A stretch of 64,000 nt of DNA from positions 1,630,501 through 1,694,500 of the forward strand of contig CAMQGK010000147.1 in the NCBI GenBank assembly GCA_947000775.1, read 5' to 3'. Source of the DNA: Pterois miles. Lineage: Eukaryota > Chordata > Actinopteri > Perciformes > Scorpaenidae. The notes below the pieces were generated by a model, which saw only the letters and a list, made by a program, of their open reading frames with translations, had not been told where the DNA came from and searched no databases. The translations under genes were made by a program, and so were the position numbers. Each line of letters opens with the position of its first letter. Positions within the stretch are counted from its first letter, which is position 1. Shown piece after piece: positions 46,601 to 57,534 of the stretch.

Positions 46601-49600
46601 AGTTGTTTGCTACTATACTAATGCTCTGATATCATATGGAAAACCTTTAATATTGAACAATTTTGGGATTCCATAGTCCTCGACCATGTCGAAGGGCAAA
46701 TGTGTTTGTACCTTTTCCAAATGGCATCACTCAGAACCTGCTATCAAACCACCTCATCGATCTCAAAAAATCTGTTTCTTTGTCCAAGTGGAATCAGCTG
46801 AGCAGACTTCTGGACAGTCTCTCCTTCATGGTGTAGCACTTGGTGGCAGTTGGTGTGTGAAAAATGCTATATGTGTGTTCTTACCTGTAGTAGAGGAGCT
46901 CCGACTCCAGCTGGAGGATGTGCCTCTGCAGCGCCGGCACATGGCTGGCCTTGGCTTCCAGTTCCTTCACCTTACCGAGGCCGCTGAGCAGCGCCTGCCT
47001 GGCTTCCTCCACCTTCCTCCTCATGCCCACCTGCTCCCTCTTCAGGGCTCGGTTGCAGTCCTCCAGAGCAGCCACAGTCTCTTTAGAGCTCCACAGCTCC
47101 TGCTCCAGTCTCTCATTACACAGCATGGCCTCCTCTACCTGCAGGTCTCTGGAGCTCCGCAGCAGCTCTATCTCATGGAGGATGTTCTGCAGGCTCTTCA
47201 GGTTGCTGTAGGTGCTGCTTTTCAGGTTGCTCAAACTCTTCTGGGCCGCTTGTTTCTGGTGGACAGCCAGACAACTGTCCTCTGGTTTATGTTTGGAGTG
47301 GCTTTTCCATAGTCCTACCTGAACACGAGAGCAACAGGTGACAAATCAAGATATTCCCTAAAATCAAACTGCATCTGAGCCATATTCCTGTGAATGTGAC
47401 TCTGCAGATGATATATAAGTAGTAACAAAGGCTTTAGTAATAAAGCACTTATAAGCCATTAACAAGAACAATGTTTGGTGAGAAATATATATCTCATTGC
47501 TGGTACAGTATGTCATTAATAGTCAATAATAAACTCTTCCAATAAGCTCAAGTCAGCAGTTGTAAGTCATTATTCAGAGATTTCTCAGCTTCTAATAGAC
47601 CATTAATTCTGCAGTTACACATGTTAATACAATAATCAATAAAGGGTCATATGTTCTGTTATCACTTTCTAATAAGGCACGTTTTATTTAAGGTGTAACT
47701 AATGCTTCATTAATGGTAAATAAATAATAAAATGAATTCCTTATGGATCAGGTAAGATTTGGTTTTAGTAGACTAAGATTTCTTTGGTCATTGTTTTATG
47801 CTTCTTCCCCACCCTGAATGACTTACTTTAAGAAACTTTTGAGCACATTTCTGGTAAACACAAGATTTAAAATGATGCTTTTGTGTGATTCTTTGTGGAG
47901 AAACACAGTTTTACAGATCTGTCGATTAAATCAACTAAACAATTAGTCGACAAAATCAACTAAGAATTTCTTTAGTCAGAGACAGCCCTAGTTATAAGCC
48001 ATTTCTGAACAACATTTACAACAGCACACTTGATGGATTATCATCATAACAACCTTTTATTAACAACTAACTTTTACTAATAATAGTTATAAATGAGGGC
48101 TGTCAAAGGTAATACAATAATAAGGTGTTGATGCAAAATCATTTTAATGCCATTAATTTCTTTAACACATTGCAATTTTAAGGTTGTGGTGGGCTCAATT
48201 TAAAGCTTGAGTGAAGATATGACATGTCATAGTAGACTGTCAGGAAAGAGGCTAAATAACACTCCAAACTTACACTAAATTTTGGTAAGGAAAATTTGGC
48301 ATGGCCACTTTCACAGGGGTCCATTGACCTCTGACCTCAAGATATGTGAATTAAAATGGGTTCTACGGGTACCCATGAGTCTCTCCTTTACAGTCATGCC
48401 CACTTTATGATAATCACATGCAGTTTGGGGGTCTTTGACATGAAAAAGTTTGGGAACCACTGGTGTTGAATATGTCCTTCAGACTAGGACTGGGCAATAT
48501 ATCAATATTATATTGATATTGTGAAATCAGTCAAGAGATTCATTCATTCATCGTCAACCGCTTATCCCGTTAGGGGTCGCGGGGTGCTGGAGCCGATCCC
48601 AGCTGGCATTGGGCGAAGGCGGGGTTCACCCTGGACAGGTCGCCAGTCCATCGCAGGGCACATAGAGACAGACAACATATAGACAGACAACCATTCACAC
48701 TCACATCCACACCTACGGGCAATTTAGAGTGATCAATTAACCTAAATTGCATGTTTTTGGACTGTGGGAGGAAGCCGGAGTACCCGGAGAAAACCCACGC
48801 TTACACGGGGAGAACATGCAAACTCCACACAGAAGAGTCCCAAGCCGGAATCGAACCTGCGACCCTCTTGCTGTGAGGCAACAGCGCTAACCACTACACC
48901 ACCGTGCAGCCCCAAACAAGAGATATCACCTTTAAATTTTGGATATGGTTATATGGCGCAAGTGTTGTCGTTCCTGGTTTTAAAGGCTACACTACAGTAA
49001 AGTGATTTATTTTTCTGAAGTCTTGCCAGACTATTCTAGCTGTTCTACTATTCGCCTTTTCCCACTTAGTCATTATATCCACATTACTGATGATTAAATT
49101 ACTTCAGTCCAGTGAGGCTTATTGCCGTGGGTAGCATAAATTTACATGACCAAGTAACTGTGAAGACTCTCAAGGTTCTGTGGTGGAGAGGAGGTCCTGT
49201 TGCTCTCACTCTATCTGTATGGCGAGGCCAGGAAGCTGCTTGACATCCTTCTGGATCCACTGTTACACTTATATCCACATTAAACATATTAATTTTGTCA
49301 TATGGATTGTCTATGTTGTATTGTCATTATGTTGTTACCCTGTACACATCTATTGCACATCTGTCCATCCTGGAAGGGGGATCCGTCCTCTGTTGCGCTT
49401 CCTGAGGTTTCTTCCATTTTATTCTTTTATTTATTATTCATTCTTATTTTTATTATTTTGCTGGGGGGTCCTTATCCAATGAGAGGGTCACTCTGACGGT
49501 ACAGAGGATGTTGTGTCCTGTACAGACTGTAAAGTCCCCCAATTTGTCATTTTGGGTTAAATTAATGAAACTAACTTGACTTTTATCAAAAAGCTCATTG

Positions 49601-50602
49601 TGTATATATTTTCTAAAAGCACCAATAGTCAAACCTTTGACATTGTAGCGAAATCTCTATCGAGGTATTTGGTACAAAAAAAAAATGTGATGTTTGATTT
49701 TCTCCATACCGCCTCATGCAGACATTTAAGCACCCCTGTTCCCTGACACAGCCGGATTACTATTGTGCGTAATGGCACTCGGGGCTTGTATGATCCAACT
49801 TAAGTATATTGTTATTACATTCTAAGAATACAGACGACATCATTTAAAAAGTTAAGTTGGGTTTTGTGAGTTTATCCCTCCTCTACTCCGGAATAAACTC
49901 GGCATCACCAGCTCTCACCTGCAGAGCCAAACAGCGGGCATCGCTGCTCTGGAGTGCGGCTCTCATGTCCTCTATCAGCTCCCTCAAACTCGCATTCTCA
50001 TCTTCCAGCTTCGCTATTCGGTCCTCTGCTTCCTCCAGCGCCACTATCTCCTCGTAGCACTCCTTGGTGCAGGATCCGAACCTGCAGCCGGAGGCGTGCC
50101 GCCCCTCCGCGAAAGGGCAGGAGTCCCCGCCGCTCACTCCCACAGACAGCAGCTTCTCTCGCCGCCTCAGAGGGCTCCTGAGGCGGATCTGAGTCTCTAT
50201 GTGCTCGCTGTCCTTCCCCACCAGCAGCCGGCCGTTCTCATACTGACACCCCGCCTTGGTGCTGAAGTATCCGCACAGTTTGGCGTGGAAGTGTCTGAAC
50301 GAGAGCTCGCTGGGTAAATTATCTAAAACCCCGACGCATTCTGTGTCCTCCGAGTCTTTGTTCAGTCCCAGAACCTCACACAAGATGTTAAAATCCTCCA
50401 CGGAGATTTTGCCTCCACCTTGATAGTCCATATGATGGAAAATCTCCTGAAGGTATTGATCCAGGCCGGTAGCCAGAACTATGATCTCGTTCTCCACTCC
50501 CCGGTCCAGTCCGTAGTGGTAAGCCAGAGTGCTGACGACCCATTGTGTCCTGCGCGCTGGTCGGCTGTACGGATCAATGGATTCTAGTGCGTCCTGCATC
50601 AT
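30655..50602 (-). CDS. efcc1: EF-hand and coiled-coil domain-containing protein 1 (EFCC1)-like, 8 exons
   Basis: Exons, 5' to 3': 50602-49919, 47318-46885, 37642-37494, 37031-36896, 35094-34938, 32657-32499, 31017-30948, 30788-30655. All GT-AG joins are in phase, giving 1,923 nt and 640 residues (human about 598 from memory). Residues 15-52 read RPARRTQWVVSTLAYHYGLD and ATGLDQYLQE, matching my memory of EFCC1. A degenerate EF-hand loop lies at 59-70 (D at positions 1 and 12, glycine-rich middle), so calcium binding is doubtful. Coiled coil begins at about residue 190 (EEAEDRIAKLEDENASLREL) and continues through exon 2. An acidic segment EEQLFRSVEGQAASDEEDD spans exons 3-4. More coiled coil follows, then a short C-terminal tail. 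Little is known of its role. Intron 2 is 9.2 kb. Confidence 0.9.
31018..32498 (-). other. EFCC1 intron 6
   Basis: It contains an AAATAAATA-type repeat fragment (about 31500-31735) and a reversed SINE (31737-32093). The remainder shows nothing recognisable. The donor GTCAGT lies at 32498-32493. Confidence 0.6.
31737..32093 (-). mobile_element. tRNA-headed SINE with GGAT tail
   Basis: On the minus strand it runs from a diverged tRNA-like head near 32090, through GTGTGGAGTTTGCATGTTG, GTCCAGGGTGAACCCGCC and AAGCGGTTGACGATGG, to a GGAT tail at 31737-31752. It closely matches 48540-48912. The central GTTTGCATGTT segment resembles the V-SINE/Mermaid group of vertebrate SINEs, a group name given from memory. 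Confidence 0.75.
33481..34085. mobile_element. AGGGCTGTCA-family repeat
   Basis: Starts TAAGGCTGTTAACATG and contains GTCCCTTGACCTCTGACCTC and GTTGGGCTGCAGTTTGCC. Its right end is diverged. It lies in EFCC1 intron 5. Confidence 0.68.
34086..34937 (-). other. EFCC1 intron 5, remaining part
   Basis: I see no second gene. The frames at 34294-34539 and 34616-34840 on the plus strand lack splice support and resemble noise. Confidence 0.5.
35415..36727. mobile_element. long version of the AGGGCTGTCA-family repeat
   Basis: It begins with the usual CCATTGACCTCTGACCTCAA and ACAGACATGCCCACGTC segments, then continues into ATGGGGTATTTGAATATTTC, GAAATCTCCAAATGTC and a TCTCAGAGGGTTAA end. The last part is shared with 59420-59945. 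A poly-T run lies at about 36035-36055. It lies in EFCC1 intron 4. Confidence 0.62.
37195..37400. repeat. interspersed repeat shared with 22745-23340
   Basis: The same family in the opposite orientation, with CGCCCCCTGCTGGCCATTAG and TCTCATAGACTTCAATAC. It lies in EFCC1 intron 3. Confidence 0.6.
38099..38134. repeat. perfect 15-bp inverted repeat with 6-nt loop
   Basis: TACATGCCTTTTCAT, then CTGCAC, then the exact reverse complement. It is not part of any repeat family I recognised elsewhere in the window. Confidence 0.9.
40105..40142. repeat. (GA)n microsatellite
   Basis: About 18 uninterrupted GA/AG units in EFCC1 intron 2. Confidence 0.95.
40195..40797. mobile_element. AGGGCTGTCA-family repeat
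   Basis: It contains GTCCCTTGACCTCTGACCTC, ACAGACATGCCCACTTTATG and GTTGGGCTGCAGTTTG. The left terminus is absent and the right end reads ATGACGGCCGTTA, a diverged form of the usual TGACAGCCCTA. Confidence 0.68.
40798..43145 (-). other. EFCC1 intron 2, middle part
   Basis: Mostly unique-looking sequence without recognisable exons. Short open frames on both strands (41186-41371, 41874-42104, 42157-42396, 42598-42780) show no domain or splice logic. Confidence 0.45.
43148..43733. mobile_element. hAT-like MITE with GTTCCCAA ends
   Basis: Left edge TTAGTTCCCAATGTACGG. The right edge, reversed, reads AGTGGTTCCCAACCTATT. TCTAAGCT before and TCTAAACT after may be an imperfect 8-bp target duplication. 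A (TAA)n tract at 43594-43626 lies inside. A short fragment of the same right end lies near 48440-48465. Confidence 0.62.
43890..44105. repeat. interspersed repeat, sister of 47756-47992
   Basis: Both copies contain GAGCACAT(C/T)TCTGGTAAACA and TTTGTGTGATTCTTTGTGGA and end in GACAGCCCTA, suggesting another small hAT-like family. Confidence 0.65.
44106..45825 (-). other. EFCC1 intron 2, late part
   Basis: I see no exon, RNA gene or defined repeat before the 55-bp minisatellite. Confidence 0.45.
45826..46370. repeat. 55-bp minisatellite, about ten units
   Basis: Units start at 45826, 45881, 45936, 45991, 46046, 46101, 46156, 46211, 46266 and 46321, exactly 55 bp apart and differing at only a few sites each. 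Each unit includes AGTTCACCGTCAGGAGAG and GCAGCAGCCACGGTGCTGC, the latter able to form a 6-bp stem. It lies in EFCC1 intron 2, about 0.5 kb from exon 2. Confidence 0.95.
47756..47992. repeat. interspersed repeat, sister of 43890-44105
   Basis: It shares several 15-20 bp blocks and the GACAGCCCTA end with 43890-44105. It lies in EFCC1 intron 1. Confidence 0.65.
48095..48430. mobile_element. AGGGCTGTCA-family repeat, right-truncated
   Basis: Starts AGGGCTGTCAAAGG and carries CCATTGACCTCTGACCTCAA and CATGCCCACTTTATGATAAT, then stops at CAGTTTGGGG where a GTTCCCAA-type fragment begins. Confidence 0.68.
48540..48912 (-). mobile_element. tRNA-headed SINE, near-complete
   Basis: On the minus strand the head reads CACGGTGGTGTAGTGGTTAG (A-box-like), followed by GGTCGCAGGTTCGATTCC (B-box GGTTCGATTCC), a body with GTGTGGAGTTTGCATGTTC and CGGGTACTCCGGCTTCC, then GTCCAGGGTGAACCCCGCC and an ATGA/GAAT-type tail at 48540-48552. 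This is a textbook tRNA-derived RNA polymerase III promoter in a SINE, here inserted in EFCC1 intron 1. Confidence 0.85.
49160..49560. repeat. probable interspersed repeat with a GAGGTTTCTTCC segment
   Basis: The segment TTGCGCTTCCTGAGGTTTCT, followed by a T-rich stretch and CCTTATCCAATGAGAGGGTC, resembles a sequence common in fish genomes (from memory). The 100-codon plus-strand frame at 49180-49482 is hydrophobic low-complexity and is not supported as a gene. Confidence 0.45.
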
Positions 50603-51049
50603 TTCTACTGAGAAACATCATATTTCCTCAAACTTTACTCAGTTACTTTGTTTCCTCCGGCATCGTCCTGCGTGTCTTCGTGTTCATCCTCTCAGAAGAA
50701 GCTCCACGCAGACTGGCGGAGCTGAAACGAGGCGTGCGTTAGAACAAGGCGCATTTGAATTTAGCACTGCCCCCAAAATCCCAAACCAGGGGTCCCAACA
50801 AACCAGCAGTCAGTAACATAGAGCCCACTGTAACGGTCTCATAGTGCAGTTTGCCTGGGTTTAATTGCCACCAGGTGTGTAAACTTTTGTCATTCACTTG
50901 GGTTAGACCTTGTTAAGATGTAAGATGCCCAAGAGACCAATATGTAGTGGAGCAGAGGTACACTGTCTTTTTTCAACTGAGGAATTTTTACAGCTTAGGG
51001 GTGAAACACAATGTGGGGCTTTTGCGCAGTTTGCACCTTGCTTTACCCC
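50603..51049. promoter_or_regulatory. EFCC1 upstream region
   Basis: The space between the EFCC1 start codon and the next transposon. No X-box or TATA box was obvious. If the plus-strand exons from 51.96 kb belong to a head-to-head gene, a shared promoter is expected here, but I see no first exon for that gene. Confidence 0.3.
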
Positions 51050-51915
51050 TTAAAGATGCAGTGGGCAGAAATGGAGTAAATATGATTTTAAAAAGTTATT
51101 TTTTTTAAATGGTCAGAGACAGGTAATCGGAAAAAAAATCATATTCCAAAATTGGTGTCCTCCGATGCTCCTTTTAGCATCTGCAAGATTTCAGACTGGA
51201 GAAAAACAACCAATCAGAGCTGATCTGGAGCCTGACATCTCTGAGCAGCTGTCAATCACTCACCAACTCCGCTAAAACTAGGCAGGGGTGATCGAATAAT
51301 CATCATTATTCTGTTACTGTAATGACTATTTGTCACCTCAAATGTGTTTGGAAACATCTTGTCGTTACTGTTTGGCTGTAAAATGAGAAGGTTTGTGACC
51401 CGGGAGCCATATTGAGATCAGCTGAAGAAATGCCAAGCACCACCCACCAGGGATGGGTCATGATTTTCAATTATTCAAATTGCCGTTAAATTATAAAAAA
51501 AATCAAACAGTTAATGTGACAATTTGTCCCACCTTAAAACATACTGTGTATTTCCCTTGTATTAAACATTGCAGGCACTGCCTAGTAGTAACATTACTTC
51601 CATTAAAATGGGTCAAGCAGCAATTTTCGAATAATAATCAAATAATTCCCAGTGATTTTCAAATAGTATTTTTGCTTGGAATGCACATCCCTACCGCCCA
51701 CCAGCCGGAGCACAGCCAATAGGAACACACTCTCTCTGAAATTACCTGTGATTGGTCAAAGTCTCCCGTCACAGACTAGATTTTTTTAAAGCCTGAAAGC
51801 AGAGCTATGAGGAGGTGCAGACGTTTAGTTTTCTCTCAGAACACTTGAATTACAATATGCCGAAAGGTTATTATGGGATTTTTGCCCAATGATGCCAAAA
51901 CTACTGCAGATTTAA
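51050..51915. mobile_element. TTAA-bounded DNA element, long relative of 14064-14223
   Basis: Begins TTAAAGATGCAGTGGGCAG and ends, reversed, TTAAATCTGCAGTAGTTTTGG. It shares the TTGAATTA(C/T)AATATGC segment with the MITE at 14064. At 866 bp it carries no transposase. It lies directly upstream of the first plus-strand CFAP92-like exon. Confidence 0.7.
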
Positions 51916-51959
51916 GCCTAGGCAGTGAAGTGCACGGAACAGGAAGATGACGGGCACAC

Positions 51960-52369
51960 CAGCGTGCAGAGCCAATGACACAAGGCCATTATTTTGATGC
52001 CAGTTCTCAGCTCAAAGTCCAGGCTGAGATAGCTTGTCCACTCAACATTAAGAAGGACAGCTGTGAGTCCTGTGATTGTCCGTTTGCGTGCATCCTCTAC
52101 CTCTTTGACTACAACAGCATCTCTTTGATGACCAAGCTGAGGTCAGAAATCCTCAGAATCAATGCATCGGCATCCCATCTGGGCTCACACTCACTGGAAG
52201 ACACAGAGAGAGCCCTATCAAATTACATAATGAATTTCAAGCCCGACAAGAGCAAGGATCTGGACTTTGTTACAGGATTCCCCGTGCTAGATAAGAGGAC
52301 ACACATCTTTATGCTTGAAGGGCTGAAACATAAAGCGGTGAGGAGACTTTGGGAGGCTGTTCCTATGAA
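51960..52369 (+). CDS. CFAP92-like exon E1
   Basis: About 135 codons ending at an AA/GTAAGC donor (phase 2). The left boundary is uncertain: the first in-frame ATG is at 51975, with CAG just before 51960 as a possible acceptor. Codon structure and the clean donor support a real exon. Confidence 0.65.
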
Positions 52370-52491
52370 GTAAGCCCATGAACACCACGTTGCCCTGACA
52401 GCCCTTACTAACAGTTTTCAGCTGGGCTGTCTATTTGAATACAGTGTTTAAATTCCAGTGAGAATCCTGCAGCTTGTGTGATGTTTTGCAG

Positions 52492-52662
52492 GCTAAGTGG
52501 GAGTGAGGAGGAGCAGGTGATAGTCCTCCACAATTCAAACCTGGCTTTCTTCAAGCATGTCTATGCTATCCACTTATACGAGTCACTAGAGACCATCATG
52601 AGACAGCCCCTGGTCCACATTAGAGGCATAGTCCCCCAACCCTGCTTCCAAGCTTTGTTAAG
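52492..52662 (+). CDS. CFAP92-like exon E2
   Basis: 171 nt between TTTTGCAG and AG/GTATAG. It reads LSGSEEEQVIVLHNSNLAFF and continues to CFQALLR. Phases match E1 and E3. Confidence 0.68.
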
Positions 52663-53787
52663 GTATAGTGAGAGTACACTGGCCTAAAAGGACCACACCT
52701 GTGATCTACCTGTTTTACTCCATTTACTACAAATTATGCATACTGTACTAACTAATAGTCTTCATCATGGAGTTTACACAGTTATGATAATGCAGATAGT
52801 AAGTGTATTTTGTGTAAACTAAACTTTACAAAAGACCCTTTTACAGTCTGAAAACAATGATGACGTACGCAAGAGTGCACGCAGTTTGGCAACAGAAGTA
52901 TAGTGGAGCACAATAGCTTGGTGAGCTATGCAAGGGCATTAACTGCCAAAGATCACGAATGCAACCTAAACAAATTTACTTTACAGATCATTGTGCTATT
53001 AGTCAGTGAGTAGAAGACATTATCAAGTGGCCCAATACTCAGTGGCCAGATAAACGTATTTAGTGAAGAAACTTGGCGTGTAATGTCACACCAGCGAGAA
53101 ATTTCAAGCATACAAGTCACAACTACGTTATCTGTGATCGTGTGCAGAATGTCAAATACCATGACAGAGTTTGGTTTATTGAGTTTCAAAATGTCGTTCT
53201 GGTGTTTTGGTTTAATGAGTGACCGTGTTAATGACTGACAGCAGCTGTAGAAAACACAAACAGGTGTCCTTGTAAATGCCTTCAGTCAATTTAAAGTACA
53301 TGCTCACCTTGTGTGTAAGTACAATGGACACATTTGACTAAAAGTCACCAGTTAATACGGTAACACGTTAACCCGAAACACCATGTTGCTCTGAAACAGT
53401 CACAATCCTGTTGAAATTCTGTAGAAATTGAGCCCGCTGTTAGGATATCGATTCTGACAACCAAACATTGTGATGCTGGAAACATTTTAATTCAATGCTT
53501 AAAGCTTGTGAACTTGTTTGGATGGCTGGGGCAAAACACCACATCTGTTACCAACATGTGCATGCATATTTTTGATGATGGTTGGCTGTAAGGGTCATGT
53601 AACTTAAGTGTACATGATTATCAGTTAAGCAGCAAAACCTTAGTGGTAGGATTCCTCAACTCTTGCATGAAGTAATCTATTACAAGTTGATTAAATGCAT
53701 GAAAGGCCATTAATATTTTTGGGATAAATTGTGTAATAAATGGCATAATAGACTTGGTAGTCTGAGAAGTGCTTTTATTTTGCCTAG

Positions 53788-53983
53788 GTTTAGCCGGCTT
53801 TGGCGAATAAGACAACTCAAAGATGTGGTGCAGTGCAGCCTCTTCCCCTGAGCTGACATGATTCTCAGCATGAGCAAGTTAGATGTCGAGCAGCGGGAGC
53901 AAAAAGAAGCAAACACTGAGGTGGACCTGACCGCTCTGGCTGTCCTCATGAAAAGACACGCACTGCTTGACACACAATATAGA
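53788..53983 (+). CDS. CFAP92-like exon E3 with in-frame TGA
   Basis: It follows TTTTGCCTAG and opens FSRLWRIRQLKDVVQ. After 20 codons a TGA (53849-53851) interrupts a frame that then stays open through MSKLDVEQREQKEANTEVDL and LMKRHALLDTQYR to a possible donor at 53984. The sense codon expected there, TCA, differs from TGA by one base. Confidence 0.6.
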
Positions 53984-54072
53984 GTACCGTACATAAAATG
54001 GAAACATAACAGTCCAAGGACTTCATTCAGGTCTGTAGGCCTAAATAATTCTGAATCTGACTTATTCAACAG

Positions 54073-54275
54073 AACCACTCATGGGTTACATCATTTTCCA
54101 GGACAATATAAAAAAGGTGCAAGAGGAAAGTGAGGGGTTGCAGAAACCGGAGGGTGCTGTATGTAGGATGGAACAGTCCGCAGCCAGGCCGGCACACAAC
54201 TACAGCATCCACATCTTCAACTCAAATGAGCATGGTTTGAGCAATATATACGATATAATGTACAGTAGTGTTTAA
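54073..54275 (+). CDS. CFAP92-like exon E4
   Basis: It follows TTATTCAACAG. The frame reads PLMGYIIFQDNIKKVQEESE and stays open to TAA at 54273-54275. A GCT/GTATGT donor could end it near 54160. Its phase does not match E3 by any donor I could find. Confidence 0.45.
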
Positions 54276-55725
54276 TAGTTGTACATATATACGATGCATC
54301 TTACATATGAGAGTACAGCTTGAGCGTAGCGCTGTAGCTCAACAGTGTGTAGCCACATGCTCCAAAGAAGTCAGAATCAGTTATAAAAATGTTAAAAAAA
54401 AGCCAACTACTATAACATCATGGCAAAAATATACTAAATTCAACCCAACTACTGAAACTCTGATAACACTACAATCTTATAACAATGCGTTCTCATCCCA
54501 ACTCATCACATACCGCCGCTTCATCACACCCCTCTGCTTTACTGTAGGTTCAGGCAACAAGGAAACAACTACCGGTACATGGTTGGGCTTCAAACTACAT
54601 CTGAACAGTGAAAATGACACTGAACGTTGTGAATACGGGACACAAATGAACAGCTGACTGTAACATGATGCAGGCGATACAAACAGCGGTCTCCTCGATG
54701 ACAGCCTTGTGTTTGTTGGACCTATCCACCTAGGGTTTGTGTTTTTCGCTCTTCATAGTATGCCACCACAGTCCTGGTGCAGTTTATCAGTGCTGCTACA
54801 GACGGGTTTACATTATAGTTAATGGTACACCTGGTGCATTTCATACCAGCTTATAATCTTCACGTGTGGCGTGTCTACCTGCCTAATAGAAAGGCAAAAG
54901 CATCCAAATAATCAACACCTGTTTTCAAAAATTGGCAGAAAAAAATGAAAAGCGTACAGTCTAAAGGCGAGATTGGGAGCATTTTATTGGCTGTGCACGG
55001 CTCTCCAACATGGCGACAGCTGAGCCAGTGGCTAGCAGCTAATGGTGCTAACAGAGCTAACAGTGTTAACCTGAGGACATGCTCACATGCACAAACATGC
55101 ACGAAAAGGCAGCCCTGCGATGTCAACAAAGCACAGAGAAGCTCTGATTACAACACAGAGAGAGAGAGAGACAGGTAGACATCACTCCTCCTCCATAGAC
55201 AATAGCTGTTTGCTGCTATATTAACACTGGATATCGTATAGAGCACGTTTAAAAGGATAATGTTGGTATTATTCTATATTTTTTGTGTGTGCTGGGACAC
55301 GGACAAAACATGTCCATCGAAGAAAAACTTAAATGTGCTGTGCTTCTCCTGATAACTCCGGGTGCCGTGGTGGAGGTTCACCTACAGTCAGAGGTATCAC
55401 AGCGCTACCGTGGAGCAAGGAGACGTGATTTTGAAAAATGACTCCAACTCCACAGCTGACCCTGCAGTTTGGTTCACAGCTATGAGCAGTGATAAGTCCA
55501 GAGTTCACCCTTGACACTCAGATGAGGCTCATGTGGAAGCGTTAGGTGATAGGGCGTTCACAGGAATGGGAATGCTCAGTTTACTGGCATTCCCAGGAAT
55601 CTGAGCACAGGGATAACAGTTATATCTTTCTCTGACCAAACAGCATATAATAGGACATGACTAATAATATTAACCGTGCTGTTACATTGGGTTACATTGA
55701 TAATACTACTATTCACTGTGATTGA

Positions 55726-55880
55726 AGCCATGGAGAGAGAAAATCCTACATGCCAACATATTGAAGCCTACATTTTCAAGAGACATACGGGCCTGGAGCC
55801 AGTGCTATGAGGACTTTCAGCTCCACAGAAAGCCTCCCGCTTTCTTCTGCCTACTTCCTGTCACCATTCACCTGGCTGGT
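55726..55880 (+). CDS. candidate exon of the plus-strand gene
   Basis: The frame KPWREKILHANILKPTFSRD continues through IRAWSQCYEDFQLHRKPP with protein-like composition rich in W, R and K. Boundaries are uncertain: the acceptor may be at TTGAAG, and the donor is unclear. It is placed in the CFAP92-like gene by strand and order only. Confidence 0.4.
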
Positions 55881-56280
55881 AGGCTGTGCTGTATCAATCA
55901 ATCACCATAAGACACTTTTAACTGCTAAAGACCTTTCATGTGTCTGTCCAGTTTCTTGTAGGATGGCGTACTTTTCCTGTGAGCAACTGGCCAAATGTTA
56001 ACCACATGTCCCACTGAGATATTTCCATTGCAGCACATCTAAGACATCAGCTGTAAATGTCAGCATTCAGTGTCAGAAACAAACAGAGGGCTTCTTCACA
56101 CATGCACCATTTCATACTGAAGTCCAGCAGGCAAACCAGGAGAAATCCATCAGATAGAAATAATGTCAAACTGCCACCAGGTGACACTCACTGCAGGCAA
56201 CATGACTGTGTACTGTGGCAGCTATATGGCTTTAACATGGCTACATCCTACACTGGTGAAAAAGTATCCAAGAACTACAT

Positions 56281-56962
56281 TTAAAGGACCAGTATGTAAT
56301 TTATTTACTGTTATGAATTAGAAAATGGCTATGAATTGTCATCAGAGATTAAGGAAACCTGCTAAATTGGCTGACTTCTCTGACAACATGCCGGTATGAA
56401 GTTTCCTTTCCACTGCCCATTTCAACACCCTGTTCCCACATATGAAACAAACTGGCATACAAACACGGCCTTCTGCTGCCATGGAAGCAAGCAAACAAAC
56501 TGGATCAACAGAGATAACATGAACGTTAGATTCTACCCGACCTAAAAATCCTCCACACATCTCTCTGTGGTCCGTGTGCAGCTGGTTATCAAGGCAGCGA
56601 GTATTTGAGACACACAGCCGGCGGCCGACGGTGTGGTGCTAACGTTAATGTTAGCATCACATAATGTTAATGTTGAGTTAAATGTAAGTGCTATTGTTCA
56701 GTTAAATGTTAAGTTTAGTTAATGGAAACATTACTACCCTAAACACTCAGTCCTGTACGGTTCATAGACTCCTGTATATAATGTCATTTTCTTAATAATA
56801 TGCTGTTTGGAGGGATTTTCACGATAATAAATGCTAAAAAATAAGAATAACAGTATGTTTCCTATCGTGATAAATTGGAGGTTATTTCTGACAGTATTTG
56901 TTTGGCCCCCAGCAAAAATAACTGCCCACCGCTGCCCTAAATACTACACACTGGACCTTTAA
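56281..56962. mobile_element. TTAA-bounded DNA element (TTAAAGGACCAGT ends)
   Basis: The left end TTAAAGGACCAGTATGTAAT is matched by the reversed right end TTAAAGGTCCAGTGTGTAGT. At 682 bp it has no transposase. It is a common fish-type non-autonomous element. Confidence 0.78.
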
Positions 56963-57534
56963 CTAAAGGTGTTACAGCACAACAAAGTTAAAATTGTCTT
57001 AAGGTCTTAGAGCTACAGTTGGTAACTTAAACAAAAATAACTTTTTGTCATATTTTCTCAAACTGTCACTATACTGTATACTGACAGCAGTATATGATTT
57101 TGCTTTGTGTTAAATTGACAAAACTGTACAACACACGGGAAGAAGGAGAGTGAGCTGGCTATGAGACCAGGCTGAAACTAGCATCTAGCAACGCACTAAA
57201 TTCAACAGTCGCAGTATCCAAGAGTGGATTTTTTCCTATAACTGTCTGGGCTGTGAGCTTTTTCCTCAGTATTGAGGGCCAATATTGATATGTTTTGATT
57301 GAAGCTCCAGATGGCGGCTGTTTGAGCCAGTATCAGTTTTTGCTGCTGAGTAACACACTCCCACACCACAGCAGTCAACAAAATGATCTGTTAATGTCTG
57401 TGCTGTTTGTCCAACCATCCAGAGAAGTAAAACCAATATCTTGCCTGTTAAGTTTCTCCTTTGAACAGTAAAGCATAAAATCTGTAGTTTTTATGAGGGT
57501 GTGCTGTTGATCCTCCTCGGGAGACCGTCTGCAG

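Noticed and set aside
46686..47312. A 208-codon plus-strand frame rich in L and Q
   Set aside because: It is the antisense shadow of EFCC1 exon 2, whose coiled-coil codons give leucine- and glutamine-rich antisense.
48840..48912. A tRNA-like sequence with A and B boxes
   Set aside because: It is the head of a SINE followed by the usual SINE body and tail, not a standalone tRNA gene.
49180..49482. A 100-codon hydrophobic plus-strand frame
   Set aside because: It falls in a probable interspersed repeat with T-rich low complexity, with no start context or splice support.
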